A DNA stretch of 28,632 nucleotides, from positions 1 to 28,632 of the forward strand of contig CAZIQM010000008.1 of assembly GCA_964541635.1 (NCBI GenBank). Reading direction: 5' to 3'. The DNA comes from DALYDP01 sp964541635. GTDB taxonomy: Bacteria; Patescibacteriota; Gracilibacteria; Peribacterales; Peribacteraceae. The translations under genes were made by a program, and so were the position numbers. This document shows, piece after piece, positions 20,890 to 28,632 of the stretch (its first letter is position 1; every line of letters starts with the position of its first letter). The notes under the pieces are model-generated. The model made no database searches. It saw only the letters and a list, made by a program, of their open reading frames with translations, and was not told where the DNA came from.

Positions 20890-22734
20890 TCAGGACCCGA
20901 ACGTAAACGCATAGGCCTCCGCGCCTTTGCCCGAGATCTTCAGGACCAGGTCGTGTTCGCCGTAGGCGGTGTCCGAGAGCGTGAAGAGGTCGTCGCGGTC
21001 GATGGTGAGCGTCTTCGTCATCACGCCATCGGTCCATACTTCCACGGTTGCGGGGGCCGCGCCATCCTCGAGGCCAAGTACCAGGTGGATCTGGCTCCCC
21101 TTCCAGTGCATGCGGATTTCGCCGTCATCGCTCCGAAGCACCTGCCGCTCGCCGCTGGCGTCCAACTGCCAATCGCCCGCGAGCGCGTAGCGGTGCAGCG
21201 GCAGCGTGGCGGGCGCGATGTACGTCACCACCGCGTCATCAGGATCACCCTGTTGGTTCTGGAGCGCGGGCCAGCTGCGCGCGCCGAGGTACGTCTCGGG
21301 AGTCTGGTCACCGAAACGCGGCGACTCGCTGTCGACGGTGACGGGCATGCCCGAGGTATCGATGCCGATCTCCGAGAGGAGACCCGCGATCGCTTCGTCG
21401 GTTTCCTCGTAACCCCCTTCGCCGAAGTGCGTGTAGCGCACGTACCCGTCGGCATCGATGAGGTACTTCGCCGGCCAGTAGCGGTTCGCGAAACTCTGCC
21501 AGATCGCGTAGTCGTTATCCTGCACCACGGGGTACGTCAGGCCGTGGCGTTTGATGGCGTCGGCCACGTTCTCGGGCACACCCTCGAACGCGAACTCCGG
21601 CGTATGAACCCCGATCAATACAAAAGCATTCTCGCCTGTGATGAGCCGCGTCGAACCATACTTCTCCCAATACCCCTCGATGTACGGCAGCGTGCGGATG
21701 CAGTTGATGCAGCTGTAGGTCCAGAAATCGACGAGGACAACTTTTCCTTTTAAATCGCTTGCGCTGAACGGAGGCGAACCATGCCACGGACCTTCCGCGA
21801 TCGTCGCCCACTCGGGGGCGCGAATAATCTTGGGGAGCGTCATATCACTAGAAGGAAGGACTGCGCCGGAAGAATCCGCTGGCTCGAAGGCGTCGCCGAT
21901 GAAGAATTCCTCGACGCGCGTGCCAAGATCGCTGAAGGGCGTGTTGTCGATCAGCCAAATTTGGATCTTCTCGAACGTCCGCAATTGCAGCAACACGGCT
22001 GTGACGATGAGCAGCACGCCCGCGACGCGCTTCACGAGACCCGTGTACCGGTTGAGCACCCGGACCGACCGCACGGCCCACTGGCCGCCATAACCGACAA
22101 GCAGGAGCGGCACCGCGGTTCCAAGAGCGTACGACGTGAGGAGCATCGCGGCACGCAGGCCGGGTTCTTCACGCACCAACGCGAACGCGAACCCGAGGGC
22201 GGGGCCCGCGCACGGCACCCAGACGAGGCCAAGGGTCAGGCCGATGACGAACGCCGTCAGCGGGGAATCGGCTCCGAACGTCCCGCGAACGGCCTGCTGG
22301 GCATCGGTCCCGATTTGCTGGATGCGCGTGGCGATCCACCCTCCGGCCTCCATGACGGCGAACGCGGGAACCGCCGCAATCACCACACCGATCACGCCGT
22401 ACTCGAGAAAGAAGAGCGCCGCCCCCACGCAGCCAACTTGCCTCAACAAACGGTTTCCCGTGAGGAATCCGACGCCGAAGAGCAGCAGTACGGCAAAGGT
22501 CGCGATGCGAAACGCTTCCGCCACGGACGGCAACGAACTCAGGAAAAAGTGCAGCGCGAACGTGAACGCGACGAACGACACGACCATGCCGGCGACCACC
22601 GCGAGAGGGCGGAGCCTACTCGCTCCCGCGACGCTCACCCCGAGGACGATCGGCACCAGCGGCAGGATGCACGGAAGTAAAATCGTCAGCATGCCGGACC
22701 CGAACAGGGTGAGCGCGAGGAAGATCGTGTGCAT
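20890..22734 (-). CDS. dipZ: DipZ-like CcdA-thioredoxin fusion
   Basis: A 614-aa membrane thiol-disulfide transporter. Residues 1-255 are a CcdA/DsbD-type membrane domain with both redox cysteines, C22 in LLPCILPLVP and C175 in VPCAGPAL. Residues about 305-450 form a TlpA/thioredoxin-like domain with the CxxC C342-I-N-C345 (YSCINCIRTLP). The remainder is a beta-rich C-terminal domain like that of Mycobacterium DipZ. It would carry electrons from cytosolic thioredoxin across the membrane to extracytoplasmic proteins. A TAATTT -10 lies 11 bases before the ATG, overlapping the stop of the upstream thioredoxin lipoprotein, a likely partner. Confidence 0.9.
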   Translation of the reverse strand: MHTIFLALTLFGSGMLTILLPCILPLVPIVLGVSVAGASRLRPLAVVAGMVVSFVAFTFALHFFLSSLPSVAEAFRIATFAVLLLFGVGFLTGNRLLRQVGCVGAALFFLEYGVIGVVIAAVPAFAVMEAGGWIATRIQQIGTDAQQAVRGTFGADSPLTAFVIGLTLGLVWVPCAGPALGFAFALVREEPGLRAAMLLTSYALGTAVPLLLVGYGGQWAVRSVRVLNRYTGLVKRVAGVLLIVTAVLLQLRTFEKIQIWLIDNTPFSDLGTRVEEFFIGDAFEPADSSGAVLPSSDMTLPKIIRAPEWATIAEGPWHGSPPFSASDLKGKVVLVDFWTYSCINCIRTLPYIEGYWEKYGSTRLITGENAFVLIGVHTPEFAFEGVPENVADAIKRHGLTYPVVQDNDYAIWQSFANRYWPAKYLIDADGYVRYTHFGEGGYEETDEAIAGLLSEIGIDTSGMPVTVDSESPRFGDQTPETYLGARSWPALQNQQGDPDDAVVTYIAPATLPLHRYALAGDWQLDASGERQVLRSDDGEIRMHWKGSQIHLVLGLEDGAAPATVEVWTDGVMTKTLTIDRDDLFTLSDTAYGEHDLVLKISGKGAEAYAFTFGS

Positions 22735-22748
22735 GGAAGGGGCGGAAA

Positions 22749-23318
22749 TTACGCGCCGAGAAGTTCCTGAATCTGGACATCCGTCGGACCCTGGATAACC
22801 TGCAACGCGTTGCCTTGGCCATCCACGAGGACGAACGTGTGCTGGTACGTGACGCCGTACTTCGCCTTCAAATCGTTCGAGTTATCGTAATCCACTTTGT
22901 ACGCGGAACGACCGTACGCATTCGCCGCGTACCATGCATTCAGCCTAGCATCGGCCTTCTCGCACATGGGGCACCATGCGACATGGAAAAATAACACTTT
23001 CACTTCACCGTTCGCGAGAACGGCAGGCGTATATGCGGCGTACGAACCTTTGGCCATCATCGGCTGGCCTTCCTTTTTCATCATGGCTTCCCCATCGGCT
23101 CTCATCACTTCACCTTCTGCGTCCATCATCGCGTCATTCTTCATCATGCCATCGCCATCCGCGACGACGTCATCTTTTCGCATCATGGCGTCGCCTTCCA
23201 TCATGGCATCGTCTTTCTCCATCGTCGCGCCATCGACGGGCTTCGATTGCATCCACGCATCGCAACCGACGAGCGTCAGGGACAGGGTAAGCGGAAGGAG
23301 AAAACGTGCGACGCGCAT
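22749..23318 (-). CDS. Thioredoxin-fold lipoprotein with Met/Asp-rich linker
   Basis: A 189-aa predicted lipoprotein. The signal peptide ends in the lipobox TLVGC (Cys19). Residues 33-88 are an unusual repetitive spacer made of DAMM/EAMM-like units, with 14 Met in 56 residues, rich in Asp, Glu and Lys. A thioredoxin fold follows from about 103, with the active site WCPMC (C116, C119), and a typical strand YQHTFVLVDGQGN. It is probably an extracytoplasmic oxidoreductase that exchanges electrons with the DipZ-like protein encoded 14 bases downstream. The Met-rich linker may bind Cu(I) or scavenge oxidants, which is inference. ATG 23318 is chosen for the signal peptide; a TATGAT -10 lies 25 bases upstream. 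Confidence 0.8.
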   Translation of the reverse strand: MRVARFLLPLTLSLTLVGCDAWMQSKPVDGATMEKDDAMMEGDAMMRKDDVVADGDGMMKNDAMMDAEGEVMRADGEAMMKKEGQPMMAKGSYAAYTPAVLANGEVKVLFFHVAWCPMCEKADARLNAWYAANAYGRSAYKVDYDNSNDLKAKYGVTYQHTFVLVDGQGNALQVIQGPTDVQIQELLGA

Positions 23319-23426
23319 AAGAAAAAAGGAGGAAACATCTGGGATCATACAGGGCCGACTGCGATACTGCCGCACCCGGTGCTACAAAGCGAAACGGGTG
23401 ACAAGGCGATGCATCGATGCAACTGA

Positions 23427-23459
23427 AAACAGGCTCCCGGATGAACCGGGAGCCTGTTT
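23427..23459 (-). terminator. Intrinsic terminator after the small secreted protein gene
   Basis: A 14-bp perfect stem AAACAGGCTCCCGG / CCGGGAGCCTGTTT around a 5-base loop, just past the stop at 23472, with a short T-run on the minus strand. Confidence 0.8.
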
Positions 23460-23471
23460 CGAAGAGATCTG

Positions 23472-23810
23472 TCATCGCAATTTGTAGAGCATCCAGCGCG
23501 TGGACATGCAGCCCGGCGCCGGGACGCCATACCGTTGCAGGTACCTCGCGTAAAGTTCTTGATGAGCCAAGACCTCCAGGTTCGGCGTGCCCATGACAGG
23601 CGGTTGCTTCACGGCATCAGGATTATTCGCGAGTACTTCCGCCTTCACGATTTCCCACTCTGCCCGTTCTTGGGGCGTGAGCGGCGTGATGGCGTCCGTG
23701 ATGGGCGGACGTTGCACGGAAGCGGGAGGTGCCTTCGCTGTCGGCAATGAGGCGACGATGGTCACAAAGGAACAAATGATTGCGATAACAATGATCAGAG
23801 AGCGTCGCAT
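23472..23810 (-). CDS. Small secreted protein of unknown function
   Basis: A 112-aa protein with a signal peptide (RRSLIIVIAIICSFVTIVASLPTAKA region, cleavage after about residue 26), followed by a Pro-rich segment and an acidic helical domain ending with a single Cys. No family is recognised. It is unusual in this window in having a good Shine-Dalgarno sequence, AAGGAG, 7 bases before the ATG, and a separate, strong AT-rich promoter about 60 bases upstream. It is a single-gene unit, closed by a clear terminator. Confidence 0.65.
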   Translation of the reverse strand: MRRSLIIVIAIICSFVTIVASLPTAKAPPASVQRPPITDAITPLTPQERAEWEIVKAEVLANNPDAVKQPPVMGTPNLEVLAHQELYARYLQRYGVPAPGCMSTRWMLYKLR

Positions 23811-23817
23811 GGGGAAA

Positions 23818-23823
23818 CTCCTT
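23818..23823 (-). promoter_or_regulatory. Shine-Dalgarno AAGGAG
   Basis: AAGGAG on the minus strand, 7 bases upstream of ATG 23810: the clearest ribosome binding site in the window. It contrasts with the leaderless starts elsewhere. Confidence 0.7.
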
Positions 23824-23872
23824 ATACAAGTGCGACATGCTATCCTCGGGAAATTCCGGGGTAAGCAAAGTA

Positions 23873-23900
23873 ATAATATTATATTTAATTATTTTGTCAA
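23873..23900 (-). promoter_or_regulatory. Strong sigma70-like promoter
   Basis: TTGACA (23895-23900), a 16-base AT-only spacer and TATTAT (23873-23878), followed by about 55 bases of leader before ATG 23810. Confidence 0.65.
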
Positions 23901-23916
23901 ATGCCAACCGGATCGT

Positions 23917-24582
23917 TCATTTCGCTAGATCTGTCTTTCCCCTTGTCAGCGACGACGGACAGTCGTCCTTGTACACGCACGCCCCGCACTTCCTCCCCCG
24001 CGCGGTACACACCGCGCGGCCATGGCTGATGAGCAGTACGGTCACGTCGCGCCATCGCTTTTGCGGGGCTGCCGCCATGAGGTCCAACTCAATCTTCTTC
24101 GGGTCGTGGTGCGCCGAGAGGCCGATGCGCTGCGCGAGGCGTTGCACGTGCGTGTCGACCGCGATGCCGGCGTTGATGCCGAACGCGGCGCTGAGCACGA
24201 CCGAGGCCGTCTTGCGCCCGACGCCCCGCAGCTCCACCAATTCTTCCATGGTCCGCGGCACGTCGCCGCCATGTTTCTCGATGAGGATTTGGCACGTCTC
24301 CTGGATGTATTTCGCCTTGCTGCGAAAGTGCCCGCTGCGGCGGATGTCGCGCTCCAGCTCCCCCCGCGGAACGGCGAGGTAATCGGCGCAGGTTTTGTAC
24401 TTTACGTAGAGCGTTTCCTTCGTGATGCGGTTCACCATCGCATCGGTGCATTGGGCCGACAAAATGACCGCGACGAGCAAATCGAGCGGCGTGCGGAATT
24501 CCAAAAACGTCCGTGGCGGATCGTACAAGCGATCCAGTTTCGAGAGCACGGTCGCCAGCGGAATCCCGTTTTTTCGCTTCAC
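23917..24582 (-). CDS. nth: Endonuclease III (base-excision DNA glycosylase/AP lyase)
   Basis: A 221-aa bifunctional glycosylase that removes oxidised pyrimidines and nicks the abasic site. Motifs: SAQCTDAMVNR near residue 42; the helix-hairpin-helix with catalytic Lys124 (LRGVGRKTASVVL); Asp143 in VDTHVQRLAQRIGL; and the [4Fe-4S] cluster ligands C192-x6-C199-x2-C202-x5-C208. Several in-frame starts exist upstream. GTG 24582 is chosen because TATACT ends 6 bases before it, and the protein then has the usual length. It is divergent from the DnaQ-like exonuclease, with about 100 bases between. Confidence 0.95.
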   Translation of the reverse strand: MKRKNGIPLATVLSKLDRLYDPPRTFLEFRTPLDLLVAVILSAQCTDAMVNRITKETLYVKYKTCADYLAVPRGELERDIRRSGHFRSKAKYIQETCQILIEKHGGDVPRTMEELVELRGVGRKTASVVLSAAFGINAGIAVDTHVQRLAQRIGLSAHHDPKKIELDLMAAAPQKRWRDVTVLLISHGRAVCTARGRKCGACVYKDDCPSSLTRGKTDLAK

Positions 24583-24588
24583 TGAAAC

Positions 24589-24594
24589 AGTATA
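24589..24594 (-). promoter_or_regulatory. -10 element for nth
   Basis: TATACT on the minus strand, 6 bases before GTG 24582; it decides the start. Confidence 0.55.
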
Positions 24595-24671
24595 GCGGCA
24601 CCACATGAGGCCGGCGTAGCGGAGCGGAGCCGGGTCAAGAAGAATCGCTATCGCCGCGCGGTCCGACGCCC

Positions 24672-24677
24672 TAGGAT
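24672..24677 (+). promoter_or_regulatory. -10 element for the DnaQ-like gene
   Basis: TAGGAT, 8 bases before ATG 24686, with no Shine-Dalgarno sequence. Confidence 0.5.
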
Positions 24678-24685
24678 CGTGACCG

Positions 24686-25267
24686 ATGGCGCTCCCCGCT
24701 CTCACCGTCTTCGACATCGAAACAACCGGGCTCGACCCCCGGAAGGGGCACCGTATCGTAGAAATCGCGGGCGTGCGCATCGAGGGCGGGAAAATCACAG
24801 ACAAAACGTTCGAGAGTTTCGTAAACCCGGAACGCCCAATCCCGCCCGAAGCGCGGCAAATCAACGGCATCAGCGACCAAGACGTAAACGCAGCACCGAC
24901 CATCATGGGCGTGTTGCCGGAATTCCTCGCGTTCGTACAGGGATCGATCCTCGTCGCCCACAACGCGCAGTTCGACATGGGCTTCCTCGAATGCGAGAAG
25001 GAATTCTGCTGGGGCTACGTGGAACTACCTGAGTGTTTCTGCAGCATGCGTCTTAGCCAGAGCCTGTACCCGCAGGCGTTCCGCCACAGCCTCGATGTCC
25101 TTAGCGAACGGTTCAATATGCCGCTACCAGAAGGTCGCCACCGCGCATTGCCGGACGTCCTGCAAACCGCCGCGATCCTCCTGAAAATGATCGATTTCGG
25201 CCGCATCCAATCGCTCGACGAACTACGAAGGAAGGCCCAGTTGATGCGTAGTCCGGTCACTGCGTAA
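24686..25267 (+). CDS. DnaQ-like DEDDh 3'-5' exonuclease
   Basis: A 193-aa exonuclease of the DNA polymerase III epsilon family. The four acidic residues and the histidine are all visible: D10 and E12 in VFDIETTGLD, D97 in VAHNAQFDMGFL, and H152 with D157 in RHRALPDVLQTA. It consists of little more than the catalytic domain, so it could be a proofreading subunit or a stand-alone repair or RNA-processing exonuclease; the clamp- and alpha-binding segments cannot be recognised. The start is fixed by TAGGAT 8 bases upstream. Opposite nth, it may share regulation in DNA repair, which is inference. Confidence 0.88.
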   Translation: MALPALTVFDIETTGLDPRKGHRIVEIAGVRIEGGKITDKTFESFVNPERPIPPEARQINGISDQDVNAAPTIMGVLPEFLAFVQGSILVAHNAQFDMGFLECEKEFCWGYVELPECFCSMRLSQSLYPQAFRHSLDVLSERFNMPLPEGRHRALPDVLQTAAILLKMIDFGRIQSLDELRRKAQLMRSPVTA

Positions 25268-25282
25268 AACGAGATCGAATCA

Positions 25283-25311
25283 TTGTAAAAATTATTCATA
25301 TTTGCTATAAT
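25283..25311 (+). promoter_or_regulatory. Full leaderless promoter of the surface protein gene
   Basis: TTGTAA (25283-25288), a 17-base spacer and TGC-TATAAT (25306-25311), ending 6 bases before ATG 25318, so the predicted transcript start coincides with the start codon. Confidence 0.75.
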
Positions 25312-25317
25312 TATCGT

Positions 25318-28300
25318 ATGCCAAAAACACACACCGCTCACATTCTTATCGCAACAATTGCCCTCGGATTGCTCCCTCCGCTGAGAGCCTACGCCGCGAG
25401 CATCACCTGGAGTGGTGCAACCGGCTATGATTGGCACACGGGTGGAAACTGGGTTGGAGGCGTGGTACCGGACGCGACGGATGACGTTATTATTCCGAGT
25501 GGCGGAGATCAACCCATTATTAGCAACGGTGACGTTACCGTGCATAGTTTGACGATTGAAGCGGGTGCGAGCGTGACCGTCTCGAACGATCTGACAGTCA
25601 CGAATGCATTCGAGAACAACGGAACGGTGATTGTGAAAAGCTTCACACCAACATTCGACCTGACGCAAGACATTGACTCAGGAACATGGGAATTCCAGCA
25701 AGATGATTACAATTCGTTTACAGCACGAAATCTGCCCGATTTCGGAACGACGGACTATCATCACCTCATCATCAATGCCGGAGTAACGCCATACTCCCTT
25801 GGGGGGGGCGACCTGCATGTCGCGGGGAACTTTACCGTATCCACGGCACTGAACGTCAATAGTCACAATGTCGACGTCGATGGAGATTTCACGAGCACAT
25901 CATCCACGTTCTCCATCACGGACGACACAATCACAGTCGGCGGCGATATCAGCATCACCAACGACACCCAGTTCACGGATGCAACGCTCATTCTCGACGG
26001 CTGCGATCAATCCACGAGTACGCAACTCTCCTTCGCAAACGTTACGAAAACCGTCACGGACGGCGCAGGGCCATGCAACATCAACCTGAGCGCAACCCTC
26101 TTCGTCGATGGCGGCACTCTGACGCTCGACGGCTATGACAGTACCGATCGGCTCGTTATCACATCAACTACCCCCGGAACACGTAGAAATATCGACCTAC
26201 GAGGCATCGCAACATTTGAAGGCGATTACATCACGGTCAGTGACAGTAATATTTTGCGTGATGGTGGGAGTATTGGAACGACCATCAACCCCGCGAACTC
26301 GGCCGAAGGGACCGCTGGAAGTACCTACGGCTGGTTTTCACGCGCCATCGAATGGACAGGAGACTCTGCAAATGGTCAATGGCAAAGTACCGGGAACTGG
26401 TCGCCGGGGATTGTCCCAAATACAGGAGATGACGTTGTTATTCCATCCGAAGCGGATACAGGCAACACCCATCCCTCCCTTGACCAGAGTCGCACGATCC
26501 ACGACCTGACTATCGAAGAAGACGGCGAGCTCGAACTCAACGGATTCAACCTTACCGTCACGGGAACCCTCTCGCACGAAGGCATAATCACGTTCGATGG
26601 CAGCGAAACCGTATCGTTCGGGACTCCGGATAGTAACTCGGGGACATGTTCATACGGCGGCACAGTTTCGCGGAGCATCACCGACTGCTTCCATGCGCGC
26701 ATCCTCAGTACGGGTACTGTCACTGCTGCGTACGACACAGTCGTGCAAGGAAACCTAACCATCGACGCAGGGGGCACACTGCTTCAAAATGCAGAGAACT
26801 CATATGGCTACATCGACGTATTGGGCGATACCCTCATTGAAGGAACGTTCGACTACAGTGACGAAAACTTTCGCGCCGGCTCACATTTCGGAAACATCAC
26901 GGTGGGCACGGCCGGTTCATTCCGCACGGGGCAAACATCATCGCGCCACTACGAGTTCAACGGCGATATCGTACAAAACGGTGGAACGATCACGATCGAT
27001 ACGGAAAACGGAGGTGAGACTATCGCCGGATCACTTGAGCTGAACGACGGCACCTTCGACTGTGAAAACGATTCTGCTTTTACCGTGACGGGCAACATGA
27101 CGGTTGCGGGTGGAACGATTGCAGATGCGGGCAGTGCCTCGTTCGACGTGGAGGGCGATTTTTCCCATACAAGCGGAACGATCACGCTTAACAGCCTGGG
27201 CATTGACGGCGACTTTACTCATTCTGGAGGAGATTTCACCGTAACAAACGTTAACCTGGGCGGATGTAATCAATCTCTGAATGGCTCGACTACCTTCTCT
27301 CATCTCTCGAAAGCAGTTTCCTCCCCCTGCACACTCACAATTGAAGCAGGAACAACCCAAACCGTCACGGATGCGTTAACGCTCGATGGGGACAGCAATG
27401 GTAGCGTCAGATTGACCATTGTTTCCTCCAACCCAGGAGAAGCGGCAACGTTCAATCTCGACTCTGCGACCTTCAACGGCGACTTCCTTACTATCTCTGA
27501 CAACTACATTCTCGAGAGCGGCGCTCGCCCGGACCCGCTTATCGATCCTGCGTCGTCAACGGAGGGAGCAAGTGGCAATACCTACGGATGGTTCGATACG
27601 CCCATCGAATGGACTGGCGCGACGGATAGTGCATGGAATACCGCCAGTAACTGGTTGCCACATATCGTTCCTAGTAGCGGAGACGATGTGACGATCGGCG
27701 ACGTCGCCACGGACCCTATCCTCTCGGGAGATGTAACCGTCGACGACCTCACGATCGAAGCAGGCGGACGCCTCACGCTCGACGGCAACGACCTCTCGGT
27801 CGACGGCACGTTCGAAAACGACGGCACGCTGGTACTCAGCGATGGTACATCGACGTTTCCGACGGATACGAATTCCGGCATGTGCGTGCTCACCTCGCCA
27901 TCCGGATCACTGTTTGGAGCCATTACTACCAACTGTTACACGGTGGAAACCAATTTTTCGGGCGATGTTGGATCACTCGCAAATATAATCGGCAACTTGA
28001 TTATCACCTCAGGTCATGTGTCTGGCGGCAACAGTACTCCCATCACCATTGGAGGAGACCTTATAATTCAAGGAGGTACATTCGATCCATATCGTGCGTC
28101 ATCGGTGGCAATTGGGGATGATTTTGTCATAACGAGTGGCACATTCTATGCCAGCGAACTATATGACACCACGATCGATATTGCCGGAAATATGGAGTTT
28201 AACGGCGGAACATTCACTGGGTACATGAACAATATGCACCCGGTCGTTGCTGGCAACATCATGAGTGGAGGTGGTAGCTATGGCTATGAGCTGACGCTCA

Positions 28301-28632
28301 ATGGTTGTGACCAATCCCTCGAAGGTGGCCTTGCGTTTTCACATCTCACAAAATCGCTGTCAGACGGAGACGGAAACTGCACCCTGACATTTGAAGGAGG
28401 TACAACCACGACAATCATCTCAAGCCTTACGCTCACTGGCCATGATGGGGACGATATCCTCTCCATCGTCTCCGACGATCCCGACACTGCCGCAACGATC
28501 GACCTGACGAGCGACAGCACCATTTCGGCCACCTACCTCACGATTGCGGATAATACCCTCCTCGATCATTCCTCGAACGTTACGCTGCCGATCGATCCCG
28601 GAAGCTCGACAAACGAAGGTGGCACCACGGGA
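25318..28632 (+). CDS. Large modular secreted surface protein, 3' truncated by window
   Basis: An open frame of 1105 codons with no stop before the window end. A signal peptide (ILIATIALGLL, AYA cleavage site after residue 26) is followed by three long modules starting at residues 29, 344 and 763. Each opens with a W-x-G...W...NW...P...DDV.I motif and continues with Gly/Thr/Asp-rich short strands of the kind that build beta-helices (for example LTIEAGG, GDFT). Each later has a GCDQS-like block (Cys 229, 650, 997) with a second Cys 21-24 residues on; in the first two a TYGWF end motif leads into the next module, and the third reaches the window end just before that point. Beta-helical adhesins and autotransporter passenger domains look like this. 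The DNA is less GC-rich than its neighbours. No anchor is visible because the 3' end is missing. Confidence 0.85.
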   Translation, partial: MPKTHTAHILIATIALGLLPPLRAYAASITWSGATGYDWHTGGNWVGGVVPDATDDVIIPSGGDQPIISNGDVTVHSLTIEAGASVTVSNDLTVTNAFENNGTVIVKSFTPTFDLTQDIDSGTWEFQQDDYNSFTARNLPDFGTTDYHHLIINAGVTPYSLGGGDLHVAGNFTVSTALNVNSHNVDVDGDFTSTSSTFSITDDTITVGGDISITNDTQFTDATLILDGCDQSTSTQLSFANVTKTVTDGAGPCNINLSATLFVDGGTLTLDGYDSTDRLVITSTTPGTRRNIDLRGIATFEGDYITVSDSNILRDGGSIGTTINPANSAEGTAGSTYGWFSRAIEWTGDSANGQWQSTGNWSPGIVPNTGDDVVIPSEADTGNTHPSLDQSRTIHDLTIEEDGELELNGFNLTVTGTLSHEGIITFDGSETVSFGTPDSNSGTCSYGGTVSRSITDCFHARILSTGTVTAAYDTVVQGNLTIDAGGTLLQNAENSYGYIDVLGDTLIEGTFDYSDENFRAGSHFGNITVGTAGSFRTGQTSSRHYEFNGDIVQNGGTITIDTENGGETIAGSLELNDGTFDCENDSAFTVTGNMTVAGGTIADAGSASFDVEGDFSHTSGTITLNSLGIDGDFTHSGGDFTVTNVNLGGCNQSLNGSTTFSHLSKAVSSPCTLTIEAGTTQTVTDALTLDGDSNGSVRLTIVSSNPGEAATFNLDSATFNGDFLTISDNYILESGARPDPLIDPASSTEGASGNTYGWFDTPIEWTGATDSAWNTASNWLPHIVPSSGDDVTIGDVATDPILSGDVTVDDLTIEAGGRLTLDGNDLSVDGTFENDGTLVLSDGTSTFPTDTNSGMCVLTSPSGSLFGAITTNCYTVETNFSGDVGSLANIIGNLIITSGHVSGGNSTPITIGGDLIIQGGTFDPYRASSVAIGDDFVITSGTFYASELYDTTIDIAGNMEFNGGTFTGYMNNMHPVVAGNIMSGGGSYGYELTLNGCDQSLEGGLAFSHLTKSLSDGDGNCTLTFEGGTTTTIISSLTLTGHDGDDILSIVSDDPDTAATIDLTSDSTISATYLTIADNTLLDHSSNVTLPIDPGSSTNEGGTTG

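Noticed and set aside
23060..23230. Short direct DNA repeats (CATCATGGC-like) that might suggest a CRISPR or tandem array
   Set aside because: They encode the DAMM-like units of the thioredoxin lipoprotein in frame, with no regular spacers.
26135..28532. Several short frames on both strands within the surface protein region
   Set aside because: All are contained in the single open frame from 25318 to the window end, which explains the sequence fully.
1..28632. Possible recoding of TGA as glycine, as in some CPR lineages
   Set aside because: TGA ends many genes exactly where the families end (folA, thyA, mscL, pfkA, nth), so it is a stop here.

Overview
The window is a gene-dense, GC-rich stretch of a bacterial chromosome in the standard code: TGA is used as a stop throughout, and the tRNA gene encodes its CCA. 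No rRNA or single-copy phylogenetic marker is present, so the lineage is a guess. Very short spacers, many small orphan membrane or secreted proteins, a serine recombinase lodged at a tRNA and the general gene mix would fit a GC-rich member of the Patescibacteria/CPR, but this is low-confidence inference. A striking shared trait is leaderless transcription: at least a dozen genes have a TANNNT-type -10 element 4 to 10 bases before the start codon and no Shine-Dalgarno sequence.

Layout. 1-5021: the end of an RlmI-type rRNA methyltransferase, a dGTPase-like HD hydrolase, two related one-helix microproteins, a Nudix hydrolase, a phosphofructokinase and a membrane-anchored serine hydrolase. 5072-7932: a lower-GC integrated element carrying an orphan membrane protein, a structured noncoding stretch, a small basic protein and a serine recombinase, inserted at the 3' end of tRNA-Glu(CUC). 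A 7-bp direct repeat (TTGGCAG) is the likely attachment core. 8089-12051, all minus strand: an HD nucleotidase-like protein, a small protein, a CPBP membrane protease, RlmH, a GNAT-like protein and an RlmD-type methyltransferase.

12104-17944, plus strand: a secreted zincin, a stand-alone N-terminal half of a sugar-phosphate transferase, a sugar nucleotidyltransferase, a lipoprotein made of a SecD-like P1 domain, and an 809-residue SecD with a parvulin (PpiC) rotamase domain inserted in its extracytoplasmic region. 18001-20231, minus strand: an HExxH protein and the folA-thyA thymidylate pair. 20313-20889: a microprotein and MscL. 20890-24582, minus strand: a DipZ-like CcdA-thioredoxin fusion, a Met-rich thioredoxin lipoprotein, a small secreted protein and endonuclease III. 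24686 onward: a DnaQ-like exonuclease and a large modular secreted surface protein that runs off the window.

How the genes fit together: several act on the cell envelope. SecD-PpiC and the SecD-like lipoprotein would couple export to prolyl isomerisation. DipZ and the thioredoxin lipoprotein would manage extracytoplasmic thiols, and the surface protein carries regularly placed cysteine pairs that could be their client. The most notable findings are the recombinase whose C-terminus appears to be exchanged on integration, and the SecD-PpiC fusion.
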